Source: a virus | Virus record (IMG/VR): IMGVR_UViG_3300007640_000246 | Location: 1-23,628 of that record | DNA length: 23,628 nt | Direction: 5' to 3' (one strand) | Part shown: positions 7,517-14,295 of the stretch, piece by piece | Layout: each line of letters opens with the position of its first letter | Position numbering within the stretch: position 1 is the first letter of the stretch | Translations under genes and position numbers: made by a program | Notes under the pieces: generated by a model | The model's database searches: none | What the model was told of the DNA's origin: nothing | Seen by the model: the letters and a program-made list of their open reading frames with translations, nothing else

Positions 7517-7962
7517 CCTTCAATCTCGGTGACAGTCACACCAGCCTCACCAAACTGTGCCAGTGTAAAAGTGTAGTCGTCAGCCCACCGGGTCATGAAA
7601 TCCTTACTCGGCTTAGGCCACACCACGTGCCTGATCCCGGCTTGGATAGCCAGCGCAGCGCACTGAGCACAGCAGGGGTGGGTGACGACCATCGTGCAGT
7701 CATCGAGCGATGCCGTGGCGAACATGATGGCGTTCTTCTCAGCGTGCAGGATCAGCCTGTACTTGGTGTCTCTGTTGTTCAGCCGCTCAGGGCTGTCCTT
7801 CACACCACGTGCAAAGCCGTTGTACCCTGCGCTGACGAGTCGCCGCTTGGGGTCGAAGATCACAGCGCCCACCTTGGTCGATGGGTCCTTGCTCAGCAGG
7901 GCCACGTGTTGGGCCATGCCTATCGCCCAGTCCTGCAGTCGTTCGGTGTCGAGTGGGTTCAT
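7513..7962 (-). CDS. Deoxycytidylate (dCMP) deaminase
   Basis: 149 residues, the usual length for the phage ComEB/dCMP deaminase family. The zinc site is complete: H73 and catalytic E75 in LHAEKNAI, then C98 and C101 in HPCCAQC. The substrate-side motifs DPSTKVGAVI (26-35) and GYNGFARGV (47-54) also match. The enzyme converts dCMP to dUMP, which feeds thymidylate synthesis and shifts the dNTP pool for phage replication. No thymidylate synthase is in the window. ATG 7962 overlaps the preceding stop as ATGA, and GGAGG lies 13 bases upstream. Start and end are both coupled to small genes. Confidence 0.95.
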   Translation of the reverse strand: MNPLDTERLQDWAIGMAQHVALLSKDPSTKVGAVIFDPKRRLVSAGYNGFARGVKDSPERLNNRDTKYRLILHAEKNAIMFATASLDDCTMVVTHPCCAQCAALAIQAGIRHVVWPKPSKDFMTRWADDYTFTLAQFGEAGVTVTEIEG

Positions 7963-8159
7963 GCTTTCTTTATCGCCTCCAGTGTCTTGTTTACTTGCCA
8001 GCTATTGCGCTTCGACGAGTTGTTCGCCACGCAGATCATTGGCTGGTCCTCGATCTGCACGAAGTAGTGGTCTCGCTTCTTGACCAGTCGCCACGGGACG
8101 GGGATGGCGGCGATCTCTCGCCGCACCCGCTTGTCAATCTGTCGTGGTAGGTCTGTCAT
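7959..8159 (-). CDS. Small basic phage protein, unknown (weak HicA-like look)
   Basis: 66 residues. After a basic helix the protein reads PWRLVKKRDHYFVQIEDQPMICVANN and then KRNSWQVNKTLEAIKKA. A strand-turn-strand with a central histidine and a final helix faintly recalls the small HicA/dsRBD-like fold, but no HicB partner lies beside it, so no toxin function is claimed. The start at 8159 overlaps the previous gene by 26 bases and is preceded by G-rich sequence (GGGGG, GGGG). The stop is coupled to the deaminase start. Function unknown. Confidence 0.68.
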   Translation of the reverse strand: MTDLPRQIDKRVRREIAAIPVPWRLVKKRDHYFVQIEDQPMICVANNSSKRNSWQVNKTLEAIKKA

Positions 8160-8607
8160 CGGCCCCGACCCCCCGTGCCTCGAACGCTATGATGAAGGCG
8201 ATGCAGCAGGCGGCGTGCCACGTGTGAGGCATACCCGTCTCAGGATCGTTGTCCTCCCCGCTCCACCATGCTGACATGTGGCGGCGTAGGGCTGCGTAAG
8301 GGCGGCCCCACTTCATACCCAGTTCCCAGTTGCGCTCACCGTACTTGGCAGCACCAAAGGTCAACACCTTGGCGATGGCCTCCTCGATCTCCGGCGGGAT
8401 CAGGTCGTACCGCGCCTTGTCGGCGTCGAACTTCAAACCCTCAACGAGTTGGGGCTTGGTTTCCTCCCGCCAGTTGGGACTGCTGATACGCTCCATCAGC
8501 GCCTCGGCCTCGCCCAGTGATACGTCACAGTTCAGCACCACGTCCTCAGCGGTGGCCTGCCGGTTGGCCAGCAGATACTGCCAGCACCGTTGCTCTTGTT
8601 CTGTCAT
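8134..8607 (-). CDS. Winged-helix / DUF5664 (MazG-like dATP/dGTP diphosphohydrolase-type) fusion
   Basis: 157 residues. Residues 1-45 look like a small helix-turn-helix or winged-helix unit (EQRCWQYLLANRQATAEDVV, LGEAEALMERI). Residues 57-147 match the DUF5664 domain (GLKFDADKARYDLIPPE, FGAAKYGERNWELGM, YAALRRHMSAWWSGEDNDPETG, HTWHAACCIAFII), an all-alpha NTP pyrophosphatase-like fold. Some relatives, such as MazZ, hydrolyse dATP and dGTP in 2-aminoadenine phages, while others are in ordinary phages. Expected role is cleaning or adjusting the dNTP pool, next to the dCMP deaminase. The ATG at 8607 has GGAGA upstream and follows the previous stop by one base; a longer in-frame start at 8649 lies inside the previous gene and is rejected. 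Confidence 0.82.
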   Translation of the reverse strand: MTEQEQRCWQYLLANRQATAEDVVLNCDVSLGEAEALMERISSPNWREETKPQLVEGLKFDADKARYDLIPPEIEEAIAKVLTFGAAKYGERNWELGMKWGRPYAALRRHMSAWWSGEDNDPETGMPHTWHAACCIAFIIAFEARGVGADDRPTTTD

Positions 8608-8608
8608 G

Positions 8609-9382
8609 TCACTCTCCCTCAAACACGCCGAACCGCTTGCGCAGTTCAATGCTCTGTGCCTTCACGATCTTGTCGATGCGCTCGTACATCTGCATCGAAG
8701 TGGGTGTTTCCCAACTCTTGGTTTCGCTGGCAACGAACATACGCAGCAGGTCAATGCTGCAATCCCCAGTCTTGATCGCTTTGTATAGTATGTCAAGCCA
8801 CTGATCCTTGTTCCACTGCGGTTTGTCGGCCCAAGATGTGGGGTCCTTCTTCTCGGTAGCGATCAGCCCATCGAATACACCAACACGTGCAGCGACCTTC
8901 AGCTTGCGCTTCCATGCACGGCTGGCAGCCAGCCAGTCCTTGCGCCGTTCAGGGTCCACCTTGCGCTTGAAGTCCGGCAGATAATTCAGGCATTTGCCTG
9001 TATAGAGGTCGAACTTGAGGCCGTCATAGACTTGCGGTGCGTTGGTCGGCTGGTTGAAATGCTCCCACACACGCAGGTTAGGTAGGTTCATCTCATGATC
9101 CACCCGGTATGCCTTGAAGGCGTACCGCGCCCAACGGAAGGGCAGGTTCCGGTGCATCGAAGCGCTGAGGGTATGGGCTACGCGGTGCGCTTTCTCCCCT
9201 GTCAGGGTAAACATAAACGTGTTGTCAGGAAGGAACCGCCCGACCTGCACGTCGCACGCCGTCACCACGTACTCGTTACCGTCTTGGAACAGCCGCCAGC
9301 CAGCGCCCTTCATGGGTCGCCCCTTGGCCTTGCCCCGTGCCTTCTCCATGTGCAGCTGTGCTGCTTTGTAGCTTGAGATCAT
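8609..9382 (-). CDS. Phage protein of unknown function
   Basis: 257 residues. I do not recognise a family. The N-terminal 30 residues are basic (MEKARGKAKGRPMKGAGWR), followed by a beta-rich part with EYVVTACDVQVGRFL and FMFTLTGEKAHRVAHTLSAS. An aromatic and basic middle region follows (DLYTGKCLNYLPDFKRKVDPERRKDWLAASRAWKRKLK), then a helical C-terminal half. The charge suggests nucleic acid contact. ATG 9382 overlaps the upstream stop as ATGA and its stop is one base from the next start, so it is translated with its neighbours. Confidence 0.78.
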   Translation of the reverse strand: MISSYKAAQLHMEKARGKAKGRPMKGAGWRLFQDGNEYVVTACDVQVGRFLPDNTFMFTLTGEKAHRVAHTLSASMHRNLPFRWARYAFKAYRVDHEMNLPNLRVWEHFNQPTNAPQVYDGLKFDLYTGKCLNYLPDFKRKVDPERRKDWLAASRAWKRKLKVAARVGVFDGLIATEKKDPTSWADKPQWNKDQWLDILYKAIKTGDCSIDLLRMFVASETKSWETPTSMQMYERIDKIVKAQSIELRKRFGVFEGE

Positions 9383-9969
9383 GCTGCTTCCTCCAGTCCA
9401 TTCGCTTCAATCGTTTCCCACACCGCCTCGTCACTGACGAGGTAGTCGTATTCCTCCTCCAGATTGCGGTAGAGGTCTTGCATGTAGGTCCGCCACTGTT
9501 CGATCACGTCCTTCTCTAGGTCGCTGACCTCGTCCTCCAGTTGGCTCTGCCATTGCTCAGCGATGGTCTCGTGGAACTCCGTCGGCTGGGGTAGCATCCC
9601 GGTCAGGGTATCGCTGTCCACCCAGAACTCGGTGCAGTTCTGGTGGTAGTATTGCCCTCGGTGTGAGCAGTTGGCATAGACCTCACCCTCATGCTCCAAC
9701 AGCTTGCGGATCATGGGGTATTGGTCCTTGTGGTGATGGTCGAGGTAGGTCCGCACGTTGTCAAACGATCCCTCGAAACAGGCACCGCTGCCCTGCGTAT
9801 AGAACCCGCTGAAATACATGCGGGTCACGTTGATACCAACGGCCTTCATGTCCTCCCGGAAGTGTTCGTAGACGCAGTCCCACCACTGATCGTACTCGAC
9901 GTTAGTGTATCGGTGTTTCTCCAGCAGGTAGTCTCGTTGCTCTGAGTTCATCATCTTCGATCCAGACAT
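9379..9969 (-). CDS. Acidic phage protein with GFxxQGSGAxFxG motif, unknown
   Basis: 196 residues, strongly acidic in its C-terminal half (EDEVSDLEKDVIEQW, LEEEYDYLVSDEAVWE). Residues 54-67 hold SGFYTQGSGACFEG, a motif I recall in uncharacterised proteins of several phages. A second conserved-looking block is SHRGQYYHQNCTEFWVD near residue 105. The acidic helices may mimic DNA or bind a host protein, but this is a guess. The ATG at 9969 has AAGGAG six bases upstream. The first 68 bases are shared with the end of the upstream membrane-protein gene in another frame. Confidence 0.8.
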   Translation of the reverse strand: MSGSKMMNSEQRDYLLEKHRYTNVEYDQWWDCVYEHFREDMKAVGINVTRMYFSGFYTQGSGACFEGSFDNVRTYLDHHHKDQYPMIRKLLEHEGEVYANCSHRGQYYHQNCTEFWVDSDTLTGMLPQPTEFHETIAEQWQSQLEDEVSDLEKDVIEQWRTYMQDLYRNLEEEYDYLVSDEAVWETIEANGLEEAA

Positions 9970-10198
9970 GTGCTTCTCCTTTTGCTACGTCATAGAGTAC
10001 GTTCTTGAGGAACATGGTTTCTGCCATGAGCGCCTCGTTCTGTTCCTTGGTTTGGGTGAGGGTCAGCTTGGCTGAGTACAGTCGCTGCTCAGCTTTCACC
10101 AACCGCTTGGTGGTTGTGGTCAGCCTCCGTTGTTGGAAGCCGACCCAGAAAATGGCGACCACGAGGGCCGCCATCAGGGTAAGGGTTGCTTCGATCAT
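9902..10198 (-). CDS. Small membrane protein with coiled-coil domain
   Basis: 98 residues. Residues 4-21 form one hydrophobic segment (ATLTLMAALVVAIFWVGF) followed by a positive stretch (QQRRLTTTTKRLVK). This predicts a type II inner-membrane protein with the C-terminal part in the cytoplasm by the positive-inside rule, unless inverted. Residues 30-70 are a heptad-like helix (KAEQRLYSAKLTLTQTKEQNEALMAETMFLK). The layout superficially resembles i-spanins, but the gene lies in the replication array and no partner lipoprotein is visible, so lysis is unlikely. ATG 10198 is coupled to the upstream stop (ATGA). It overlaps the next gene by 68 bases. Confidence 0.72.
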   Translation of the reverse strand: MIEATLTLMAALVVAIFWVGFQQRRLTTTTKRLVKAEQRLYSAKLTLTQTKEQNEALMAETMFLKNVLYDVAKGEAHVWIEDDELRATRLPAGETPIH

Positions 10199-11313
10199 TT
10201 GTCCACCATGGGGACAACCTCACCGAACGGTGCGTCAGTTGCGCCAGTCGTCACCCAAAGCACAGGGCAGCTAGGTTCGTCACCGAAATCGTGGCAGTAG
10301 AGATCGGTGAGGAACACGATACCAGCGGGGTTGATGTCGTTCTCCTCGATGTACTCGAACACAGGGCTGAAGGCTGTACCGCCACCACCACGAGGATTGA
10401 ACTCGAACTCGTCGTCACGTGTCAGGGTATCAACAGCACAGACCTCATGGCTGAAGAAGATCAGGTGCAGTTTGGACGGCTTGCCGTCCTCGTGTACTAC
10501 ACGGCACTCGGCACCGTACTGGTTGGCCTCGTCTTGGCTGATCGAGCCGGACATATCCACGGCGAACACCAACTCACCAAGGACCTCGCCACTGACAGTG
10601 GGCATGTACAGCCCTTGTGACAGGAACCTGCGGTTAGGTCGGGCGAAGGTACGCTGGTCGTTCTTGGCTTTCTGGACGAACATGTGCAGTCGTTCACGCC
10701 AGTCCACCTTGGGCTTGAGTACCTCATCCACCAGCCGGGCCATGTTGGCGCTGAGTTTACCCATCATCTTGGCAGCCTGTGCAGCTTGGGCCACCTTGAT
10801 CTTCCACTCGGCAGCCTCTTGGGCCTGCTCAGCTTGGCCACCCTCGCCGTCTTGCAGGTCGTTACCAGTACCACCCGGGCCGTCGTCCTCACCGTCACCG
10901 TCAGCATCTGGCAACAGGTTGTAGATACCGTCGGACGTGCCGCCGCCGTTGGTGTAGATGTTCTTGTCGAGGCAGCCACCCTCGATGAACTTACCGATGC
11001 CCTCATCCACCAGCAGTTGGTTGATTACGAAGTCAGCGGCCTTGTTCCACTTCTTGGGGTCACGGGCACCCCGTCGGTAGTTGTGCTCCAGCATGGGGTG
11101 CAGACACTCGTGAGCCACGAGGAACTTGAGTTCCTCGTCAGTGAGCGGCTCGATGAAGTCGGGGTTATACAGGACACGCTTGCCGTTGGTGGCAGCGGTC
11201 GGCACCTCGTCGCTCAGTGACATAGGCATGTTGAGCGCCACGCTGCCAATGAAGGGGTGTTCCAAGATCAGGCTGGTCTTGGCCTTGCTCAGTCGTTTCA
11301 TCAGGTCCATCAT
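10195..11313 (-). CDS. Metallopeptidase-like / VWA domain protein (CobT/DUF2201-type partner of MoxR ATPase)
   Basis: 372 residues. The N-terminal domain has a zincin motif, H68-E69-x2-H72 (VAHECLHPML). An acidic Gly/Asp-rich linker spans 133-170. The C-terminal VWA-like domain (about 240-372) keeps the MIDAS signature D253-x-S255-x-S257 (FAVDMSGSIS), with a later TD motif in VFLTDLYC. This is the architecture of the DUF2201 (COG3864) proteins that work with MoxR-type AAA+ ATPases. The partner ATPase is encoded upstream at 12780-13769. The pair likely remodels or inserts metal into a target protein, but its role in phages is unknown. The start is ATG 11313 or 11310, with GGGAG upstream. Confidence 0.87.
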   Translation of the reverse strand: MMDLMKRLSKAKTSLILEHPFIGSVALNMPMSLSDEVPTAATNGKRVLYNPDFIEPLTDEELKFLVAHECLHPMLEHNYRRGARDPKKWNKAADFVINQLLVDEGIGKFIEGGCLDKNIYTNGGGTSDGIYNLLPDADGDGEDDGPGGTGNDLQDGEGGQAEQAQEAAEWKIKVAQAAQAAKMMGKLSANMARLVDEVLKPKVDWRERLHMFVQKAKNDQRTFARPNRRFLSQGLYMPTVSGEVLGELVFAVDMSGSISQDEANQYGAECRVVHEDGKPSKLHLIFFSHEVCAVDTLTRDDEFEFNPRGGGGTAFSPVFEYIEENDINPAGIVFLTDLYCHDFGDEPSCPVLWVTTGATDAPFGEVVPMVDK

Positions 11314-11510
11314 TTATCTCCCTTGGTTTCGATATGGACACCACGCTGACCGTAGGTGGCGGCGACGTACTCAGCACCCTCTCGTGCTTCGATCCAGTCA
11401 GCGCAGGAAGAACACAGGCCGTAGCCTGTATCTTGGTTATGGAACTGCACCAGTGGTGCAGTCCTTGCTCCGCAGCAAGCACACAGCTTGCTCCTCGGTT
11501 TACCGAGCAT
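11310..11510 (-). CDS. Small zinc-ribbon protein
   Basis: 66 residues. Two cysteine pairs, CACC near residues 9-12 and CSSC near 33-36, form a treble-clef or zinc-ribbon knuckle typical of small phage zinc proteins. Its start shares the A of the preceding TGA (TGATG), and its stop overlaps the start of the VWA gene (ATGA), so it is co-translated inside the MoxR/VWA module. It could be an adaptor for that module or a small DNA- or protein-binding factor. Function unknown. Confidence 0.78.
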   Translation of the reverse strand: MLGKPRSKLCACCGARTAPLVQFHNQDTGYGLCSSCADWIEAREGAEYVAATYGQRGVHIETKGDK

Positions 11511-11686
11511 CAGTTGGTCTCCTTCTTGCGCTTCACACGGGTCTCAGCTTCTTCCCATCCCAGATCACCGGCCAAGCCGTTGTCCACCAGACGGGACTTC
11601 TCATAGTCGGCAATGTCTGCCGCCTCGTCGATGTTGGGTGCTTCCACCGTACGGTAGAAGATCAGTTGGATTTCAAACTTAGGCAT
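11510..11686 (-). CDS. 58-residue phage protein, unknown
   Basis: A short gene. The translation MPKFEIQLIFYRTVEAPNID continues with EAADIADYEKSRLVDNGLAG and ends in a basic tail (RVKRKKETN). The Shine-Dalgarno site GGAGGA lies eight bases before the ATG at 11686. The gene shares one base with the stop of the upstream gene and one with the start of the downstream gene (TGATG twice), which is strong evidence that it is translated. The beta-strand followed by helix resembles the small ferredoxin-like or dsRBD-like units of phages. No function can be assigned. Confidence 0.8.
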   Translation of the reverse strand: MPKFEIQLIFYRTVEAPNIDEAADIADYEKSRLVDNGLAGDLGWEEAETRVKRKKETN

Positions 11687-12540
11687 CAGTTCAGTCCTCC
11701 CATGAAGGCTGCCATCTTGGCAGCGATGTCGTTCGCGTCGTCAGCCACCGACTGACGGGTAGTGGGGTCGGCTCTCAGTACATCGGGGTTGTACCCAGCC
11801 AGCTTGGCCTCGACCTCTTGGCGCATGGCCTCAAGGTTGGGGTCGTCCATCACGTTGAGACGTGGCAGCAGTTCACAAAGATCGACCAAGTGGTCCACCG
11901 TTGAGTCCCGGAAGATAGCCTTGGGGTCGTCCATCTTCTCGGCGAAGTGCTTCACCTTGTCATAGAGCCGCTGCCACACGTCCTGCATGGCACCAGATGC
12001 AGCCTGTTTGACCCTTGCCTCCACCTCATCGTGGATACGGGCCAGTTCCTCGTCAGCGATGTCCACACGGAAGTCGTTGTTAGGTACAGGCATCACTTGC
12101 ATGTCCATCTTGAACTTGTCAGCGATCTCGTGTGCCTCAGGGTAGTCGGTCGGCTTGTAGGCTGCACCGAGGAACCGCTGCGCATCCTGTACCAGTTGGG
12201 GGTACTCAGGCACGAACCGGGTGACGAGTGTCTCGTACTCGCTCCGCTCTTTGCGGAAGTCAGTCATGAAGGTGAGGTAGTTGGCAGTGGGCAATATCTG
12301 GATACCCTTCACACCCCACGGCAGGGTGTTGTCGTAGAACTTGGTGCGGATCAGGCCAGCTTTCTTCTTGATGTCATCCAGCAGGTCACACATCGGCAGC
12401 AGGCTCTTGTGAGTACGTACCGAGTTGCTGATGGCACCCTTCATGGCAGTGGTTTCTGCACTGATCTCTTTGTCCAGCTTGTTGGCAGACCACGTCGAGA
12501 TGTTGAGTTGTACGAGGATAGCGCGATCAGAAAGTTTCAT
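11686..12540 (-). CDS. Helical protein of the MoxR/VWA module (DUF3150-like)
   Basis: 284 residues from MKLSDRAILVQLNISTW at 12540, with AAGGA upstream; a longer in-frame start at 12573 is disfavoured because it lacks this site and overlaps the previous gene. The protein is mostly helical. It begins with the LVQLNISTWSANKLDKEIS block typical of proteins I recall as DUF3150, which occur between phage CobS/MoxR-like ATPases and CobT/VWA proteins. The same order is seen here: ATPase upstream, VWA protein downstream. It may be the linker or substrate adaptor of the complex. Family assignment is from memory and position and is moderately sure. Confidence 0.72.
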   Translation of the reverse strand: MKLSDRAILVQLNISTWSANKLDKEISAETTAMKGAISNSVRTHKSLLPMCDLLDDIKKKAGLIRTKFYDNTLPWGVKGIQILPTANYLTFMTDFRKERSEYETLVTRFVPEYPQLVQDAQRFLGAAYKPTDYPEAHEIADKFKMDMQVMPVPNNDFRVDIADEELARIHDEVEARVKQAASGAMQDVWQRLYDKVKHFAEKMDDPKAIFRDSTVDHLVDLCELLPRLNVMDDPNLEAMRQEVEAKLAGYNPDVLRADPTTRQSVADDANDIAAKMAAFMGGLN

Positions 12541-12544
12541 ACGT

Positions 12545-12793
12545 TCAATCCTTCTTGAAAGAGGGCGCAGCACCGGTCAGCCGGAGATACGCTTGGTAGG
12601 CCAGCACCTTGCGAGGGTACTTGCTGGCAACGAACTGGTCCCACGTGGTGGGGCCAGTGGTGTAGACCTTGAACCCAGAGGGTTTGATCTGGTTCCATTC
12701 ATTGGAGAGGAGCCTGAGGTCCTCGTCACTGACCTGCCCGGTGGTACGTAACCACCGGACAAACGTCGGACGTTGGGGTTCAGAACAGGACAT
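12545..12793 (-). CDS. 82-residue phage protein, unknown
   Basis: Starts MSCSEPQRPTFVRWLRTTGQ at 12793 and overlaps the end of the AAA+ ATPase gene by 14 bases. The text PTFVRWLRTTG, then SDEDLRLLSNEWN, then TTWDQFVASKYPRKVLAYQAYLR suggests a small three- or four-helix domain. It vaguely recalls YozE/SAM-like folds, in which a W/F-x-FV segment precedes a YxxYL helix. It sits within the MoxR/VWA module and probably serves it, but no function is known to me. No good Shine-Dalgarno site is visible, which fits translational coupling to the ATPase gene. Confidence 0.68.
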   Translation of the reverse strand: MSCSEPQRPTFVRWLRTTGQVSDEDLRLLSNEWNQIKPSGFKVYTTGPTTWDQFVASKYPRKVLAYQAYLRLTGAAPSFKKD

Positions 12794-13769
12794 CTTGGTG
12801 GCCCACTGCCCACTTGGTGAAGGCTTGTGTGTTGGCCAGTTCGGGCTTCTTACGGACAGCATAGCTGACGCTGAGCACTGAGAACTCCGCTGGCATCCGG
12901 CTGGTGTATGTCACAACACGTTCCATGTTACCCTCACTGGCACGCTCAGCGATAGCACCGGACAGGGCGTAGAGTGTCGCCGGATCAGTCGGCACGTCAG
13001 CCGTGTCGGGGTTCATGAGGATGGCGTCAGGGTTGGGCAGCTTACGGAAGATACGCATAAAGCCCACGAACTCAGCCGCAGCACCCTCACCAACGGCACC
13101 CTTGAAGCACTCGTACTCAGCCTCGGCAGGCACCTTGCCAAGCACTGCGGATACACCTTCGACCCATGAACGAGGTGTGGGGTTCACATCACGCTGAGGG
13201 TCGAAGTCATGCAGCAAGTGAGGCCGGAACCGGATGAACGCAATGACCTCTGGTGCCACGTTGTGGTCGATCATCCAGCTTGTGCTGTCGTCGAGGTGTG
13301 TCTCGAACTCAAGCACCGTCTCACGGTTACGAAGGTGGCTCAGGACACGGTTAGCACCAGCCCTGTCAGACTGACGGTTACCAGTCGAGATCACCGTCCA
13401 GCCATCGGCCAACGGTTTGCCGTGTAGAGTACGGGCTTGCTGGATGTTGGCCAGCACCTTCTGTAGGTCGGCATTGGCTTGGTTGCGGTCGTCGAACAGC
13501 AGTACACCACCGTTCTCAGTACCGGCCTTGCCCTTGTAGGGGAACCAGTCGGGCAGTTTGTACTCAAACCCGTTGTCCGTCGGGTAGGGAATACCAAAGT
13601 CCTCGACCAGCATGGTCGGCATGTGCCGTTCGACAATGGGCAGCCCCAGTTCCTCAGCCACCTCGTGGACGATGGTGGTCTTACCACCACCCGGTGCCCC
13701 CTCAATAGCGACGGAACGACCAGCGGGAATGAGAGCCGAGAGTGTGGATTTCAGCAGAGTAGCACGCAT
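12780..13769 (-). CDS. MoxR/CobS-type AAA+ ATPase with unusual Walker B
   Basis: 329 residues. Walker A is GAPGGGKT (24-31), sensor 1 is around N131 (VISTGNRQSDRAG) and the C-terminal lid is helical. Walker B reads VLLFDDRNQAN, with D93-D94 where MoxR-type ATPases normally have Asp-Glu; the missing glutamate is the usual water-activating residue, so hydrolysis may be slow or altered. The family works with VWA proteins as a chaperone or metal-insertion machine, and a VWA protein is encoded at 10195-11313. ATG 13769 has AAGGAG upstream. The gene opens the module made of itself, 12545-12793, 11686-12540, 11510-11686, 11310-11510 and 10195-11313. Confidence 0.88.
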   Translation of the reverse strand: MRATLLKSTLSALIPAGRSVAIEGAPGGGKTTIVHEVAEELGLPIVERHMPTMLVEDFGIPYPTDNGFEYKLPDWFPYKGKAGTENGGVLLFDDRNQANADLQKVLANIQQARTLHGKPLADGWTVISTGNRQSDRAGANRVLSHLRNRETVLEFETHLDDSTSWMIDHNVAPEVIAFIRFRPHLLHDFDPQRDVNPTPRSWVEGVSAVLGKVPAEAEYECFKGAVGEGAAAEFVGFMRIFRKLPNPDAILMNPDTADVPTDPATLYALSGAIAERASEGNMERVVTYTSRMPAEFSVLSVSYAVRKKPELANTQAFTKWAVGHQDVLF

Positions 13770-13790
13770 AATTCAGTTCTCCTTGATGCG

Positions 13791-13958
13791 TCAGTTGTCG
13801 TCGTAACGAGCGTGGTCAGGCCCCAGCACGATGCAGGAACCGTCGTGACGATCCCTGACCCGCTTGGCCTCCTTCTTGTCGTCATAGTACACCGGCTCAC
13901 CGGTACGCTCAGACACCACGAGGCTGCCGTTGGGCAGCCTTACAGCAAACAGTTTCAT
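13791..13958 (-). CDS. 55-residue early protein, unknown
   Basis: MKLFAVRLPNGSLVVSERTG continues to a charged EAKRVRDRHDG helix and ends in RYDDN. GGAGA stands four bases upstream of ATG 13958, directly after a hammerhead ribozyme (13981-14051), and that ribozyme-linked site decides the start; the longer open frame runs through the ribozyme. A short two-strand plus helix protein. It is the last ribozyme-flanked gene before the AAA+ module. Function unknown. Confidence 0.75.
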   Translation of the reverse strand: MKLFAVRLPNGSLVVSERTGEPVYYDDKKEAKRVRDRHDGSCIVLGPDHARYDDN

Positions 13959-13980
13959 GTTGTCTCCACTTGTTTGTGTT

Positions 13981-14051
13981 TGGCTTGTCTCATCAGTGAG
14001 CAGGGAGCCACCCTGCTCAGACAGACCACCGGTGAGGCGGTCTGTTTCGAC
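13981..14051 (-). ncRNA. Type II hammerhead ribozyme, copy 1 (between early genes)
   Basis: Read on the minus strand. Stem II 5' strand GUC is 14051-14049, and GAAA is 14048-14045. Stem III is 9 bp (14044-14036 with 14030-14022, one G-U pair, loop UCACC), with A14045 pairing U14021. The cleavage-site C is 14020, so cleavage is expected between 14020 and 14019. Stem I is a perfect 9 bp (14019-14011 with 14005-13997, loop UGGCU). The core CUGAUGA is 13996-13990 and the stem II 3' strand GAC is 13989-13987. AGCCA at 13985-13981 is complementary to the UGGCU loop and predicts a pseudoknot. Stem II is open, so the topology is type II. All invariant core bases are present. It lies between the stop at 14056 and the GGAGA site of the gene starting at 13958. 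Confidence 0.93.
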
Positions 14052-14055
14052 GTTA

Positions 14056-14292
14056 CTAGTTGAGCGGTCCACCACAGTGCGGACAGGTTGCCTCGTCGTA
14101 GTGTTCGTCCTCGAACTCGATATGTGGACCAGTGGGGACACTGAATGCCTCGGCGTTCTGCACGGCGAGTTTCATGAACATCATGCTGTGCAGCAGGTGC
14201 AGGTTCTCATGTCGCTGAATGAACTCACGCACCTCAGCCTTGTCTTGGTCAGTTCCCTTGATGAACTTCTCGAATATCTCTTCAATGGTCAT
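14056..14292 (-). CDS. 78-residue early protein with C-terminal CPHC motif
   Basis: The N-terminal two thirds are helical and charged (IEEIFEKFIKGTDQDKAEVREFIQRHENLHLLHSMMFMKLA). The C-terminus holds EATCPHCGGPLN, one half of a zinc knuckle; a second cysteine pair is missing, so zinc would need dimerisation or histidines (several lie in HENLHLLH). ATG 14292 follows the upstream stop by three bases. The stop TAG at 14058-14056 is four bases from the hammerhead ribozyme. Function unknown; the position in the early block suggests host interaction. Confidence 0.75.
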   Translation of the reverse strand: MTIEEIFEKFIKGTDQDKAEVREFIQRHENLHLLHSMMFMKLAVQNAEAFSVPTGPHIEFEDEHYDEATCPHCGGPLN

Positions 14293-14295
14293 GGC

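Noticed and set aside
9902-10198. Spanin or lysis function for the membrane coiled-coil protein
   Set aside because: No lipoprotein partner, no endolysin or holin nearby, and the gene sits in the replication array.
13791-14141. Longer start (14141) for the 55-residue early gene
   Set aside because: It would run through the upstream gene and hammerhead copy 1; ATG 13958 has GGAGA.
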